NCBI GenBank assembly: GCA_964017185.1
Contig: OZ024880.1
Coordinates: 39,584,329 to 39,648,328, forward strand
Source of the DNA: Rugalucina vietnamica
Lineage: Eukaryota > Mollusca > Bivalvia > Lucinida > Lucinidae
DNA length: 64,000 bases
Direction: 5' to 3'
The notes below the pieces were generated by a model. It made no database searches and was not told the origin of the DNA. It saw only the letters and a list, made by a program, of their open reading frames with translations. The position numbers and the translations under genes were made by a program. Below are positions 1 through 10,518 of this stretch, in pieces (within the stretch, counting starts at the first letter, position 1; every line of letters starts with the position of its first letter).

Positions 1-12
1 ACCTAAGAAAAA

Positions 13-207
13 AGTTCCGGGTTTTAGCAGTATCTGTCCCACATATACCATGCAAAATTAGACTGGTTCAAATGAAATTATTAATTAGTCTTGATCATCA
101 AGACGCTCTATGGGATATGAGCAGAGATCTGAATCGGCCAGAGGCTTGTTGATCAAGTCTAATTATTAATACGTTCCTCATAACAGATAATGCTAAAACC
201 CGGAACT
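13..207. repeat. Foldback repeat with 25-bp inverted ends
   Basis: The segment at 13-37 is the reverse complement of 183-207 with one mismatch. A second inverted pair lies just inside, around TTAATTAGTCTTGATCATCA on the left and its complement near 148-172, so the unit folds back as a long imperfect hairpin. This is the shape of a foldback MITE or a small palindromic duplication. No target duplication is evident and no coding potential is seen. Confidence 0.6.
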
Positions 208-208
208 A

Positions 209-1040
209 GTCCAAGGTCCGACCAAGTACGATTGTATCCACCGAGGAAGTCTTTTGGCTGCTCCACTGCATTTTCCCCGGAGTAGCGTCTGCTAGAGGAT
301 CTAAAATTAACATATTGTTGTTACCTAACATGCCTAAAGTAGCTTCTGAACTTAATAACACAATGCTAATAGCAGCACTTAGTAATAAATCTATTGAGCC
401 AACGCATTGTAGTACCAACAGAAATAAATGTTTACATTGTTTATAATGTAACAGCCACATTTAAACAGTGCCTAAGTTGTCTGCATGAAGCATAGCAAAA
501 GCAAATTTTCTCATTAGTCATATTTTGGTCCACGCTTGCACATGGGATTAATGGTATTTTGTGGGCTTCTCTGCACATTTAATACTTGGGACTTGAAGTA
601 TTTGAATTTTCGTTATCAGAGCGAGTTTACAGCAGCTCTATAAACAGAACAGGAAACTTGCAGACGCTCAGATACCACAAGAATGAGCCAGTAAAAACCC
701 AGAGCTGGCGGGTTAAGCAAAGTTCAACATTGGTTTGTGATATGGAATGGTCTAGGAAGTCTTCTGCTAGTAGGAGCAAAACCCGGGACCCAAAATCCAG
801 GACCATTTTTTGCGGTCATCAAAAAGGCACTATCATATGCGTGTGTAGTTTATAAGGTCATTTCAATGAAGTAAATCATCGTTTATCCAAAGACTTCGAA
901 TATTTGAAATGAAATTTTGATCAAGATATTAGACCCTATATGGGAACCCATCCAAGAATTTAGATCCGGGACCAGTTTTGCAGTATAGACGAAATAATGT
1001 TTTATGCAGACTAGCCAAGCATTCCTTTTAACAAGGAACT
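209..1040. other. No recognisable gene or element
   Basis: Short open frames occur (for example 586-855 plus) but show no recognisable domain, no convincing splice-site context and no repeat structure. I see nothing else to annotate here. Confidence 0.5.
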
Positions 1041-1739
1041 TATTGGAAAAGGTCCCTCAGGACCTTTTCCACAGTGTTTACTTTGAATATGAAGAAAATT
1101 TTACCTATGATCGACTGCTCTCTCTCAATTACGCGTTTTGTCACATAAAGCGCATAATAAAAACTAGTGAACCCGTCTATACTGACTAGACAGTTAACCG
1201 CAATCAATTAAATTTATCCATTGTTGACACACCCCGTCAAAAAGCGGTAAAATCTAGCGAGCAGTCTCGATCGTGGTGACTGCTTATCATAGCGCATCTA
1301 GGTTTAGATCGTAGATACCCTGACGAGGGGTACAGAAATTATAGGAACTCTATATGACTGACTTTTAGTCCATCACATCGGTCCCATGGGTCTGTTTCTG
1401 GTAGTGTGGCTGCAGGTCAAAATTCAGAACTCTGTCACAAATTGACTGCACCTGCAATATTGATTGTAATCGTGTTCCCTTTAGTATTGGCTTTGATTCC
1501 ATAACATCAGACATTTTGGCCAATGCCTTGAGTGACAGATACACACACTGGTCACTCAGTCAAGCGTTCATAACAAGAAACGACATTCATGTATAGGAAA
1601 CGAAACTGAAACGTACGGGAATCGAAATTAATGACAAACCAGAGAATCAACAGCACTGAAATCTAGAGCAAAAGGAATCTCTTATAACAAACGGCTGCTG
1701 ACCTTTTCATTGGTTTCTTTTTAAAGAAGCCAACTTGTA
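1041..1739. repeat. Direct duplication, copy 1 (~700 bp)
   Basis: This stretch matches 1796-2510 in the same orientation along nearly its whole length, with scattered substitutions and small indels. It starts with a perfect palindrome, GGAAAAGGTCC then CTCA then GGACCTTTTCC, and ends in the tract CTTATAACAAACGGCTGCTG followed by a T-rich stretch. Frames in it are short and not conserved between the copies (62-codon frame here, different frame in copy 2), which argues against a gene. It may be a tandem segmental duplication or two copies of an unknown element. Confidence 0.8.
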
Positions 1740-1795
1740 CAATTAGCCTTCATTTATTTTTAGACCGTGACCGATATTCTATTTTAACCTTCATT

Positions 1796-2510
1796 TATTG
1801 GAAAAGGTCCCTCAGGACCTTTTCCACAGTGTTTACTTTGAATATGAAGAAAATTGTACCCATGATCGACTGCTCTCCCTCAATTACGCGTTTTGTCACA
1901 TAAAGCGCTTACTAAAAACTAGTGAACCCGTCTATAGGGACTAGACAGTTCACCACAATCAATTTAATTTATCAATTGTTGGCACTCCCCGTCAAATAGC
2001 GGTAAATATCTAGTAAGCAACCTCGATCGTGGTGACTGCTTATCATAGCGCATCTAGGATTACATCGTATATACCCTGACGAGGGGTAGAGAAACTACAG
2101 AAACTCTATATGGCTGACTTTTAGTCCATCACATCGCACCATGGGTCTGTTTCTGGTAGTGTGGCTGCAGGTCAAAATTCAGAACTCTGTCACAAATTGA
2201 CTGCACTGCAAAATGGTTTTCTACAAAATCGACATATTGATTGTAATCGTGCTCCCTTTAGTATCGGCTTTGATTCCATAACATCAAAAAATTTTGTCAT
2301 TGCCTTGAGCAACAGATACACACACTGGTCAAGCTTCATTACAAGAAACGACATTCATGTATAGGAAACGAAACTGAAATGTATGAGAATCGAAATTAAT
2401 GACGAACCAGAGAATCAACAACACTGAAACTTAGAGCAAAAGGGAATATCTCTTATAACAAACGGCTGCTGACCTTTTCATTGGTTTCTTTTTAAAGAAA
2501 CCAACTTGTT
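1796..2510. repeat. Direct duplication, copy 2 (~715 bp)
   Basis: Second copy of the unit at 1041-1739, offset by about 755 bp, with 56 bp of unrelated AT-rich sequence between the copies. It retains the 26-bp start palindrome and the same 3' boundary. Relative to copy 1 it carries small insertions (for example around 2210-2235) and lacks others. The divergence looks moderate, so the duplication is not very recent. Confidence 0.8.
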
Positions 2511-2557
2511 TTAAGACAGTGCTCTTCAATTACGGAGGTTTGATTTCTCTCTTTGTA

Positions 2558-4644
2558 AGATGTGTGAAGCTGGTTGTTAGTTGTTAGATGTTAATTCAGC
2601 TGTTAATAAGTTATGACAGTCTGGCAGTCATAACTTATAACTCGAAGGAAGATCACCGGAGATGAATGTAGGTCACGTGATTGCCAATTCGCGGACGATA
2701 CGAGATTTGGGTGAGAGTTCATTTGATTCCGCCATTTGCATACGAACAGTTAAGCTAAAATCTTGTTGAATTTTATCACATTGAGTCGGATTATTTTTAG
2801 CGTAAAAACTTATAATTTTTAAAAGAAATAAAAGGAAAAGTGTTTATTATATAGATGATTTGCTTTTAAAGGTATATTCAATGCATTATCTAGTGTAATT
2901 TTTGGTCAATGATGAAGGGCTTTTTCGCGGTCCATAGGACAGTTTTTCCAAAATGGCGGAAAGGTCGGATTTCATGCCCCAATTGTGCACCGAACTTCGG
3001 CTAAACGAAGCGTCTTAAGTTTTTGATACTTTCAAATATTTGAAGCTTGTATGTTGTAGAAGTTTGGAAACTATTTGATTTATCGGCATACCGCGCAAGT
3101 TGCCTGTAATAATGATATAAAAATAGGCAAAATGGCGGAAATTCGCCTTTTTTGATTATTTTTGCATAGCCAAATTGTGTCGGGTAAAGCATTCGAAACA
3201 TGACACATGCGCTTAATTTCACACTTTTATCATAAAGTACAGATATTTTTCCACATAAGAAAGTATGTTTCAATCGCGAAAGTCGAAAATTACATGCTGT
3301 CCCAGTGCCACAAATATCGTGATTTTTGGGTATTTTCAGTACTTGTATACTTCATGATATGGAAATGATAAGAGATACATTTTTATTCAATTTTCACACC
3401 TTTTCTGATTAACAGCTCATTTGGTGTCAAAATGGGTACTTGTCATTGACTATTTATCATCGTTTGCCACTGCAGTAAAGTGACAATAAACAAGGAATTA
3501 AAGCAATCAACAACTGTGGAAGTCTTGATCATAAATTTTGCCAAATTCATCTCTGCAGAACAGAAACAAAAAGTCTTGTAACTTCCTAAGTTTTTGTCCG
3601 ATTTTGACAAACTTTTTACCAAAAAAAAAAAAAAAAAATGCACAGAATGTAGATTCAGAAAAAGGGCATGGCGCTATAGAAAAAAGGGCATGGTGTGGCG
3701 CCATAGTGAAAATGGCTAATTGAAACACTACAATGTTTCATCGTCCCAATCAAGAAAATCATCTTTTCCGTACGACATTATGACACAAAATGAAATGCGT
3801 ACGCGACTACATGTACTTTTGTACATTTGTTTATTTTGGCCTTTCTGTTTCATCATAATTAAAGGGAGTTTTCTTGGATTAACGGACTATTTAAAGTAAT
3901 TAAATGAATTAATTTGTGACATTTAAATGATCGTTGTTGCGGTGATGTTAATTCCCAATTAAGATCAATTAGAACTTCAAAGCGTTACGCACTAATGGAA
4001 AAACACTCAATCAAAACATGAATGATGTACATTGTGTCGCATTTTGTCTGCTTAATCTTTATAATAATAATTATTATAATGTTTGCCAAGAGAAGAAATG
4101 AAACCCATACATGTTTGAAGTAATCAAACTGAATTAATGTAAAAGTAAATTGAGGTATAAACGCGAGAATTAGCGCAGCGGTTTCTTACCACTCGCCACC
4201 CACATTTTTAAGCAACCCTCTCGTGTTTGGTATCAAATTGTAGCAAAAAAACGACTGCGATGATCTGCGATGCAATTCGTTTATGTTTATTTCAATTTTC
4301 CATAATCGTCTGACGATGTAAAAACGAAGGAAAATGTTGCAATAAACAGGCTTATCATTTTTTTTTCTTATAGCGACCGATTATTATCTGAATCATTGCT
4401 TCATTTACCTGGATTTTGACTCGACAACGCACAGGTAATTTTTCCGATAATGGTATTGTAGTTGCGTCTCCGGTACATATTGCTTCGAGCTTATAATAAA
4501 CAGCTAGCTGTGAATTAGACTTGTCTTCGAATTAACAACTAACAGTTGATTAAACAGCTGTTTATAAGTTATGACTGCCAGACTGTCATAACTTATTAAT
4601 AGCTGAATTAACATCTAACAACTAACACCCAGCTTCACACATCT
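2558..4644. mobile_element. Mutator-like non-autonomous DNA transposon, 83-bp TIRs, 9-bp TSD
   Basis: The arms 2558-2640 and 4562-4644 are inverted repeats that begin AGATGTGTGAAGCTGG. The element is flanked on both sides by the identical 9-mer CTCTTTGTA (2549-2557 and 4645-4653). A 9-bp target duplication with long TIRs is the established hallmark of Mutator/MULE elements. Each arm ends inwardly in its own hairpin, ATAAGTTATGAC paired with GTCATAACTTAT. The 1.9-kb interior is AT-rich, includes an A run near 3620, and has no open frame above 90 codons and no recognisable transposase, so mobility would have depended on an enzyme encoded elsewhere. Superfamily is inferred from termini only. Confidence 0.8.
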
Positions 4645-4935
4645 CTCTTTGTATCCAAGTACGTCATTCTTCCCACAAGTCCTAATAAAAACGGCGGAGT
4701 GCAAGTCTGGTTTCCGTCTTCAATTGCTTTATTAATTATGCAAGAAGTGTAGCAAAACATTGCGACTGGAACCAGGCCCCTGGGTGTCAAAGGGAAACCC
4801 CACAGATTTAAGGAAACCCCCCACAGATTGAGGAGAAATCCTCATTCCGTTTCAATTGCTTGACGCTGTCGCGCCAAGCAAAAAACATCATACATTTCAT
4901 ATTATGTATATATAGCTACTGCATGACAAAACGAA

Positions 4936-5173
4936 TGAGCCGCTGCACGAGAAAACCAACAATCTGCATATGCGAAAACAAAGGGGCTGATCAGCCGTGC
5001 AGTAACTGCACAGCTGATCAGCCCCTTTGTTTTCGCTCCATAGATAGTGCAATACCCTCTTCTTCTTAAATCCAAAATTTCAAGCTCCTAGCCTGCTCCT
5101 GAGATTGTACAGGCCGGTTTGTGTCAGACCTGGTCGGAAACCTAAATTGTTGGTTTTCTCACGCACAGGCTCA
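4936..5173 (+). mobile_element. Hairpin MITE family 1, copy a
   Basis: About 238 bp, with TIRs of the form TGAGCCGC..GAGAAAACCA and TTGGTTTTCTC..GGCTCA. Near the left it holds a strong internal hairpin whose arms contain GCGAAAACAAAGG and CCTTTGTTTTCGC around CAGCTGATCAGC. The right half carries the shared tract TTAAATCCAAAATTTCAAGC. The same layout recurs seven more times in the window (7271, 14279, 40166, 44529, 47095, 58021, 60303). No coding function: short frames here are chance translations of the repeat. Confidence 0.85.
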
Positions 5174-6903
5174 AATAAAATTAATATCAAAACAATAAAT
5201 ATTAAATAATATTGTAAAGCTGCTGTATGACAGAATGCCTTGAAATGAAGTGACCATACTTCAAGATTCTCAATAAATCATCAGATTCTGCACTTGCAAG
5301 TTGTAAATTTGGATATTTTTGCGTGACTTTTATTTCGCAAATTTTCTATTTCCGAATTATTTGCAAGGTTTTAAATTCACAAAATTGATGAGTGTTCGTG
5401 TAGTCGTTATGTCCAACAGAGATTCTTTATTAGCGAGAATCTTGAATTCTGGAGATATCAAACTCGTGAATATTCGCAAAAATTACGTCCAAATTTACAG
5501 TATTTAAGTATTCAATTGCTGCCTTTGATATTCTGTCAGGAACATTTTAATCATAATCAATGATTCTGACCGAGTAATCAAACTGGAAAAATTAGCGGAA
5601 GTCAAAGAAATCAGAGAGCTAGTGCAAGATTTATTAAGTTATGATTCCTTTATGACAACAAAATTACAAATTGGTTAATATGATAGGTTTTCTGTGGTCA
5701 AAGTGATTGTACTGAAGTCCATTAATTTATACTGGCTGCAATTAATACAAATATTGACAGAAGTAAATATCCAACAGAATTTCATGGCCTAATATAATAG
5801 AAAACATACTGGATTCAGATTCAGAATTTGACAATGGATCAACTGCCATAGCATGATAGTATGGTGACCTGTGCAATCTGAATAGTGCAACATTTATTTA
5901 CTTGGTGCCTTGACCAGGATATCATTCGAATTATGGAAGTTAAAACAAAATTTTAAGGCTGAATTAAGCCAATGCTGCATTTCATTCAAGGGGCAAAGAT
6001 TAATTGTTACACAATCGTTTCACAATAATGACAGCAATGTGAGACTCCTACATCAATAAGGTCATGCTCTCAGTTGTTTCTTGCAATCAAATTGAAATGA
6101 CAAGATAAATCAATCACTAAATCTTCAGATTATCAACTCCCTCTCCATGTTTAAAACTGAAGTTCTTGACCCCCTCTTATTTTAATCAATCAAATTATGG
6201 AAATTCTCCTCATGTTAGCAATTTCTGAAGACATTGGAATTCATAATAGTGAATTTAAATCACATTGTGCAGTATCAGAGATCTCCAGAAAAAAAATAGT
6301 TAGTTTTGTGTTCAAAGATTCAATCAACAATTTTTCGGTCATACAAACATTTTTATTAACAAACAGAAAAGATTGGACACAAATTATAGCATCAAAATGG
6401 CTGTCACTTCTCCCTGGGTATTTAGTCAGTACTATGGATAGTTAAAGTGTCCTGCTTAAAAGGGCACTCAGATCCAAGTCTGACCCCCGGGTCAAACCAC
6501 TAGACTACAAGACTCATGCCCAGGAAATAAGTATTCAGATGCAAGAAAGCTAGACAAAATATGCTTATTTTGGTCATGTTAAGTGTATTACAGTGGAGGA
6601 AGAGTAAGTATAGGCAATTTGCAAAAGAATTTAGGAATAATAAACTTGGCCGAACTGACAAAGAAGTACACAAACAGCCAATCAGTCACTTTGGCCATAC
6701 TTAAACTTCCTCGGCTGTAAAGTTGTTTTGCAATAACAGCCTTCTGGATACTGACTGAAAGGAAGTATTCTCATTTCTTTCTTAACCCGTATTTGACAAA
6801 TGAATTTTCCCATCACTAACATTAGGGTGAGTCCACTTTCATTTTTAGAGGCGTCAGGAGTCATTTTTAAATTTTATTCAATTTTTCAATGAAAATTCTC
6901 TAA
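5174..6903. other. No gene seen
   Basis: AT-rich sequence of about 1.7 kb. The frames at 5319-5507 and 6197-6445 are short, low in complexity and lack domain or splice support. No repeat boundaries were recognised. Confidence 0.45.
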
Positions 6904-6970
6904 GCAAACAAAATAGCCTCAGATGGGACGCCGCGTTCTGCGGCGTCACATCTGGGGCTATTCTGTTTGC
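6904..6970. repeat. 67-bp hairpin
   Basis: A compact inverted repeat: GCAAACAAAATAGCC at the left pairs with GGCTATTCTGTTTGC at the right (one mismatch), and ACGCCGC pairs with GCGGCGT around a TTCT loop. The GC-rich stem stands out in AT-rich surroundings. It could be a minimal foldback element or the core of a degraded MITE. Its repeat status outside this window is unknown. Confidence 0.6.
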
Positions 6971-7270
6971 CCATAAAAGGGACGCAAGGCTTAAATGAAT
7001 AAATAGGAAAATCACAACTATTTTCTTATGTGGTTTTAATTGTGAGCCACTGTGACTAACTACCAATATAACTGGCAGTATATCAAACTCCAGGGTCCAG
7101 AAATTACAAAAAAAAGGTGGGAAAAATTGATATTAAATGGTCTATTTGTCCTTAACAGGAAAATTATAACATAAATTTCAAATGGTGGTTTTGGGTTTCA
7201 GATTTCAAAAAGTGTCACATATAGAGATAAATGTTACAAAATCACACCCACCTGAAGGTCTGGGACAATG

Positions 7271-7503
7271 TGAGCCGCATCGTGAGAAAACCAGAGTTTT
7301 GCCTATGCGAAAACAAAGGCGCAGATCAGCTACGCAATAACTGCAAAGCTGATCAGCGCCTTTGTTTTCACTACACGGAAAGTACAATTTCTCTTCTTCT
7401 TAAATCCGAAATTTCAAGCTTCTAGCCTGCTTCTGTCACTGTACTGTACAGGTCAGTTTGTGTCAAACCTGTTCAAAAGACCGGTTTACTCGCGTTGCGG
7501 CTA
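7271..7503 (+). mobile_element. Hairpin MITE family 1, copy b
   Basis: Left end TGAGCCGCATCGTGAGAAAA; the central hairpin arms contain GCGAAAACAAAGGCGCAGAT and its near complement, followed by the shared TTAAATCCGAAATTTCAAGC tract. The right end, near GCGGCTA, is degenerate relative to the TIR. Same orientation as copy a. The frames on both strands across this copy are products of the palindrome, not genes. Confidence 0.8.
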
Positions 7504-7550
7504 GCCCATGTTCAGTTCACTGACAAAAATACTGTAACACATGTACAGTC

Positions 7551-7862
7551 TTAAAGGGCGGATTTGGTAGTCCAGGGGAACTGAAAATGACTGACAGAAT
7601 TCATGATATTAATCAAGGTTAATGGCATTTGCTCACAGTTTGATTTCGTAATGGTTTCAGTAGAGTTGGTCATCGGGTCAAATCTAATTGCTTCAAGATC
7701 ATGTAAAATGTTGTAGTCTTGTAGAACAGAAAAATTAGAGTTTGAGTTTTGTGTTTTATCGAAAACATGTATTTCATGTAAGGTTGTGGCTTTTAGGGGC
7801 ATCTGTTTATAAAAATTAGGGTCACAATTGGGGGAAATGTTTGATGATAAAGGTTTGTTCAC
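7551..7862 (-). CDS. Unidentified 103-codon open frame inside the TTAA element
   Basis: I do not recognise this protein. It begins near FVNKPLSSNISPN and ends LINIMNSVSHFQFPWTTKS plus two residues, with the stop codon supplied by the flanking TTAA. Its amino-acid composition is mixed, not repeat-like, which is unusual among frames in this window. The initiator shown is not ATG (the ORF starts on GTG and stays open only three codons further upstream), so if coding it would be an internal or terminal exon. It could be the remnant C-terminus of a transposon protein, captured host sequence, or a chance frame. Confidence 0.2.
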   Translation of the reverse strand: MNKPLSSNISPNCDPNFYKQMPLKATTLHEIHVFDKTQNSNSNFSVLQDYNILHDLEAIRFDPMTNSTETITKSNCEQMPLTLINIMNSVSHFQFPWTTKSAL

Positions 7863-8461
7863 GAAAATATTTTACGACCAATCTTTTTGGCTGTTCAAAG
7901 AAGAGCACTCGTCAGATAGTGGTAAAAGAAATATATGCACTGAGTACTGGTAATCTGCCTCTTGTGAATTTGTCCAGTGAATCTGTCCTTGAATAGATTC
8001 TATATAGCGAAAACACCAAGGGTTTTTTTTTTTTTTGGGGGGGGGGGGGGAGTCTCAATAAAGATTGAAAATTGTCATATGATTCTTTTTCATTTGCTTC
8101 TTAATTTTGCTCTAAAACATAGCTTATGAATAATGTGAAGCGACAATCTATAATAAGAAAATAATATGAAAAAGAATCAAATAAAAAATTAAATATGAAT
8201 GTTTGAATAAGTACATGGCGTAATCTGTTGCCCTATCCTGCTTTCAAAAAGTAAATAGCCACAAGAAATATCTACAAAATCATGCATCAAATTCCAATGC
8301 CAGTTGGTTCAAGCAACTTCTAAATTGTACTAATGAGCATGTAACTGCAGATGTTATCAGTATTGACTGTGTCCAGAGGCCCATAAAATTCAATCATTGT
8401 CAGGTTTATAGCAAATTTCTTCAGGTATCTTAGAGGAACAAAATGGTATCAAATCCGCCCT
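7555..8461. mobile_element. TTAA-flanked DNA element, ~0.9 kb
   Basis: The termini are inverted repeats: AGGGCGGATTTGGTA at 7555 and TATCAAATCCGCCCT ending at 8461 (one mismatch). Both sides are flanked by TTAA (7551-7554 and 8462-8465). TTAA targeting is known for piggyBac and Kolobok superfamilies; the purine-rich AGGG terminus fits Kolobok somewhat better. The interior contains a run of T followed by G near 8022-8051 and a minus-strand frame at its left side (7551-7862). No catalytic domain is recognisable, so it is probably non-autonomous. Confidence 0.65.
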
Positions 8462-8877
8462 TTAATGTAATAAATAAAAAACATTTTACAGTTGTTAAAA
8501 TTAATGATTTTCTGAGGCATTTTCTACTACAATTCTTCCTTAATACTGCTTAGATATGTGTTGTGAGCATAATTCCAATTTGTACAAAGTTCAATTATAT
8601 CCCAGCAAATTGTCCATTTTACTAAATAAAATTTGGGTTTCAAGATTGTTCTATATATCATAGATACATTGGCTGATACACCACCTGTTGTATATCTTTA
8701 GAAATCCTTATTTGTACAAAAAGTAGACTTTTGAATAGTAAATGAGCATGACATGTTTTCAAATGACACAATGATAAATGGGATCTTTAGCCTTATTATT
8801 AGATAATGATTTCATTTGAAACTATTCTTTTATTATGTTTTTTTTTTTTTTTTCAAAGTAAGAAATGATTTTTATTT

Positions 8878-9505
8878 CAGCAGTCACACATTAGCGTATA
8901 AGTGAAAAAATACAAATTTCCACATACGCCAGACGCACGCCGGAGACACGTCCAAGGCGCATTAAGCGCGCGCTGAGTACGCTTGGTGTACGTCCGGCGC
9001 GCATCGCTAAATAAAAATAAAATTTTAAACATGCTTAAAAATTTTCTAGAAGTTGGGCGTGTGTCAGGCGTGTGACCTATACGCTACAAGTACGTTCCAT
9101 GCGCGTTACAGGCGCGTTGAATAAGTTTCGAACACGCCGAGCACACGCCGAGCACGTTTCAAGCACGTCGTATACGCTACGTGCGCGTTTCGATTTTAAC
9201 CGGATGCTGGTTTGGGCGAGTGTGGAACGCGCCTGTAACGTGTGCCAAGCGTGCTTGGAGCGCGCATGAAACGCATACAGCGTGTCTGTAGCGCGTGCCT
9301 AGCGTGTCTGGGACGTACGACAAACGTACTCCAAAACTTTGAGATTTTTTATACGTCCGGCACACGCCTCAGTCACGCGCTAATGTGTGACTGCAAAAGC
9401 GAGTTAAAGAAACAAATTAATTTCATATGTCCAAAATCTTCAGCGTGTTGAGATTTTCCATACGCCCGGCGCGCGTTTGGATTATACGCTACTGTGTGAC
9501 TGCTG
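8878..9505. mobile_element. CpG-dense TIR element
   Basis: The left end CAGCAGTCACACATTAGCG is inverted at 9493-9505 (TGTGTGACTGCTG preceded by TATACGCTAC). A second inverted copy of the end, CGCTAATGTGTGACTGC, lies at about 9377-9393 and matches the left end perfectly over 17 bp, so there are two nested right ends. The interior is full of ACGC, GCGT and CGCGC words, giving a CpG density far above the surrounding sequence. Frames inside (9072-9269, 9177-9365) have a repetitive Arg/Ala/Val/Thr bias and are not taken as genes. Confidence 0.7.
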
Positions 9506-9541
9506 TTTTAGGATTGCATTTCTACAGTCAGCATTTCTAAC

Positions 9542-9801
9542 CATCAGGAAAACATGTCCGTGAAATGTTACCCCCTCAAACCCCACTTTTATATAGCAAA
9601 ACTGGGGAATGCAGGGGTATACCTATTTTTGCTCCAAAACATAGATTGTGGGTACTTGTTAGAACGAGGCGGTTCTAATGTGTACCCACAATCTATGTTT
9701 TGAGCAAAAATAAGAAAAATAGCAAAACTTTTCTACTGAAAATTTTCATTTTTTACAACTTTAAAAATCTCTGTATATTGCATGGGAATGTTTTCATAAT
9801 G
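9542..9801 (+). mobile_element. Hairpin MITE family 2, copy A
   Basis: TIRs of the form CATCAGGAAAACATGTCCGTG (left) and a degenerate complement ending TTTTCATAATG. The centre is a hairpin built on AACATAGATTGTGGGTAC and its complement around a GGCGGTTC core. It shares the CCCCACTTTTATATAGC tract with the inverted copies at 41245-41521 and 61811-62089. No coding capacity. Confidence 0.8.
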
Positions 9802-10080
9802 TATTATCCTTTATATATTATTGTTCTCTCTGCAAGTGTCAGAAGTTTCCCTGTTTCTAATAGTGACATGATAAAGTAGCAGTTTTAGGTGCAAGAAGAC
9901 TGGCATTTGTTGCAATAAGATGCATACCAATCACTCAGAGATCACATCCTTGCATCAATCTCCACAATATCTTTGTTTCAATCTCTCCCCAAAACAATCA
10001 GATCTGTCATTCAAATGTTCTAAAAGCTATTTAATATGCAGTTAGCTTCTGAAGTTTACTGATGCCAAAATTTCTTTCAC

Positions 10081-10171
10081 TCAGTTTGCGGGCTCTTCCA
10101 CTATTTCACCAAGAGCAGTTGTCAGTTTATGTTGTTGAATGAGCACTAAGTACTGGTAATCTGCCTTCAGA
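10081..10171 (-). CDS. Candidate terminal exon, unidentified protein
   Basis: Read on the minus strand, a pyrimidine-rich tract ending CTCTCCAG precedes an open frame that reads ADYQYLVLIQQHKLTTALGE then IVEEPAN and stops at TGA. Length is 91 nt (one base plus 30 codons). The composition is protein-like and unlike the repeats around it. A degraded second copy lies immediately upstream in transcription order (about 10192-10290) with a one-base insertion that shifts the frame. Its phase does not join cleanly to the exon at 10519-10693, so they may not be consecutive. Function unknown. Confidence 0.3.
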
Positions 10172-10290
10172 CTGGAGAGGGGGGGATTGCCCTCTTCCAC
10201 TATTTCACCAAGAGCAGTTGTCAGTTAATGTTGTTAAAATGAGCACTAAGTACAGGTAATCTGCCTTCAGACTGGAGGAGGGGCTGTGGG
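10093..10290. repeat. Two-copy ~99-bp tandem duplication
   Basis: CTCTTCCACTATTTCACCAA recurs at about 10093 and 10192, and the copies continue through CTGCCTTCAGACTGGAG. The second (plus-strand order) copy differs by several substitutions and a one-base indel. The duplicated unit covers most of the candidate terminal exon at 10081-10171, so this may be an exon duplication in which only one copy kept its frame. Confidence 0.75.
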
Positions 10291-10518
10291 TTTGGCCCCA
10301 ATCTTCTTTCAGATTAATCACCAATCTAAACTCCATAGGACTTAAAACTGTTGAGTGGGATTTAAACACGATTACGAAAAACAAGATCATGAGGCCTGCT
10401 CATAATAGAATCAAAGAATTTGTATTAAAAATAGATATTACAATCATGACAACCTGGCACTGGCTTGTAACCTTACAGCTGATTATATAATATAAGAATC
10501 TTTCAACTCTTCACTCAC

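Noticed and set aside
3001-3728. Short frames inside the Mutator-like element as a transposase remnant
   Set aside because: Low-complexity translations around an A run on both strands; no recognisable domain.
7205-7425. Short frames on both strands with 'SENKGADQL' or 'CENKGADQL'-type translations, also at 4860-5069, 40151-40405 and 46059-46307
   Set aside because: All lie in hairpin MITE family 1 copies and recur with each copy; they are translations of the repeat.
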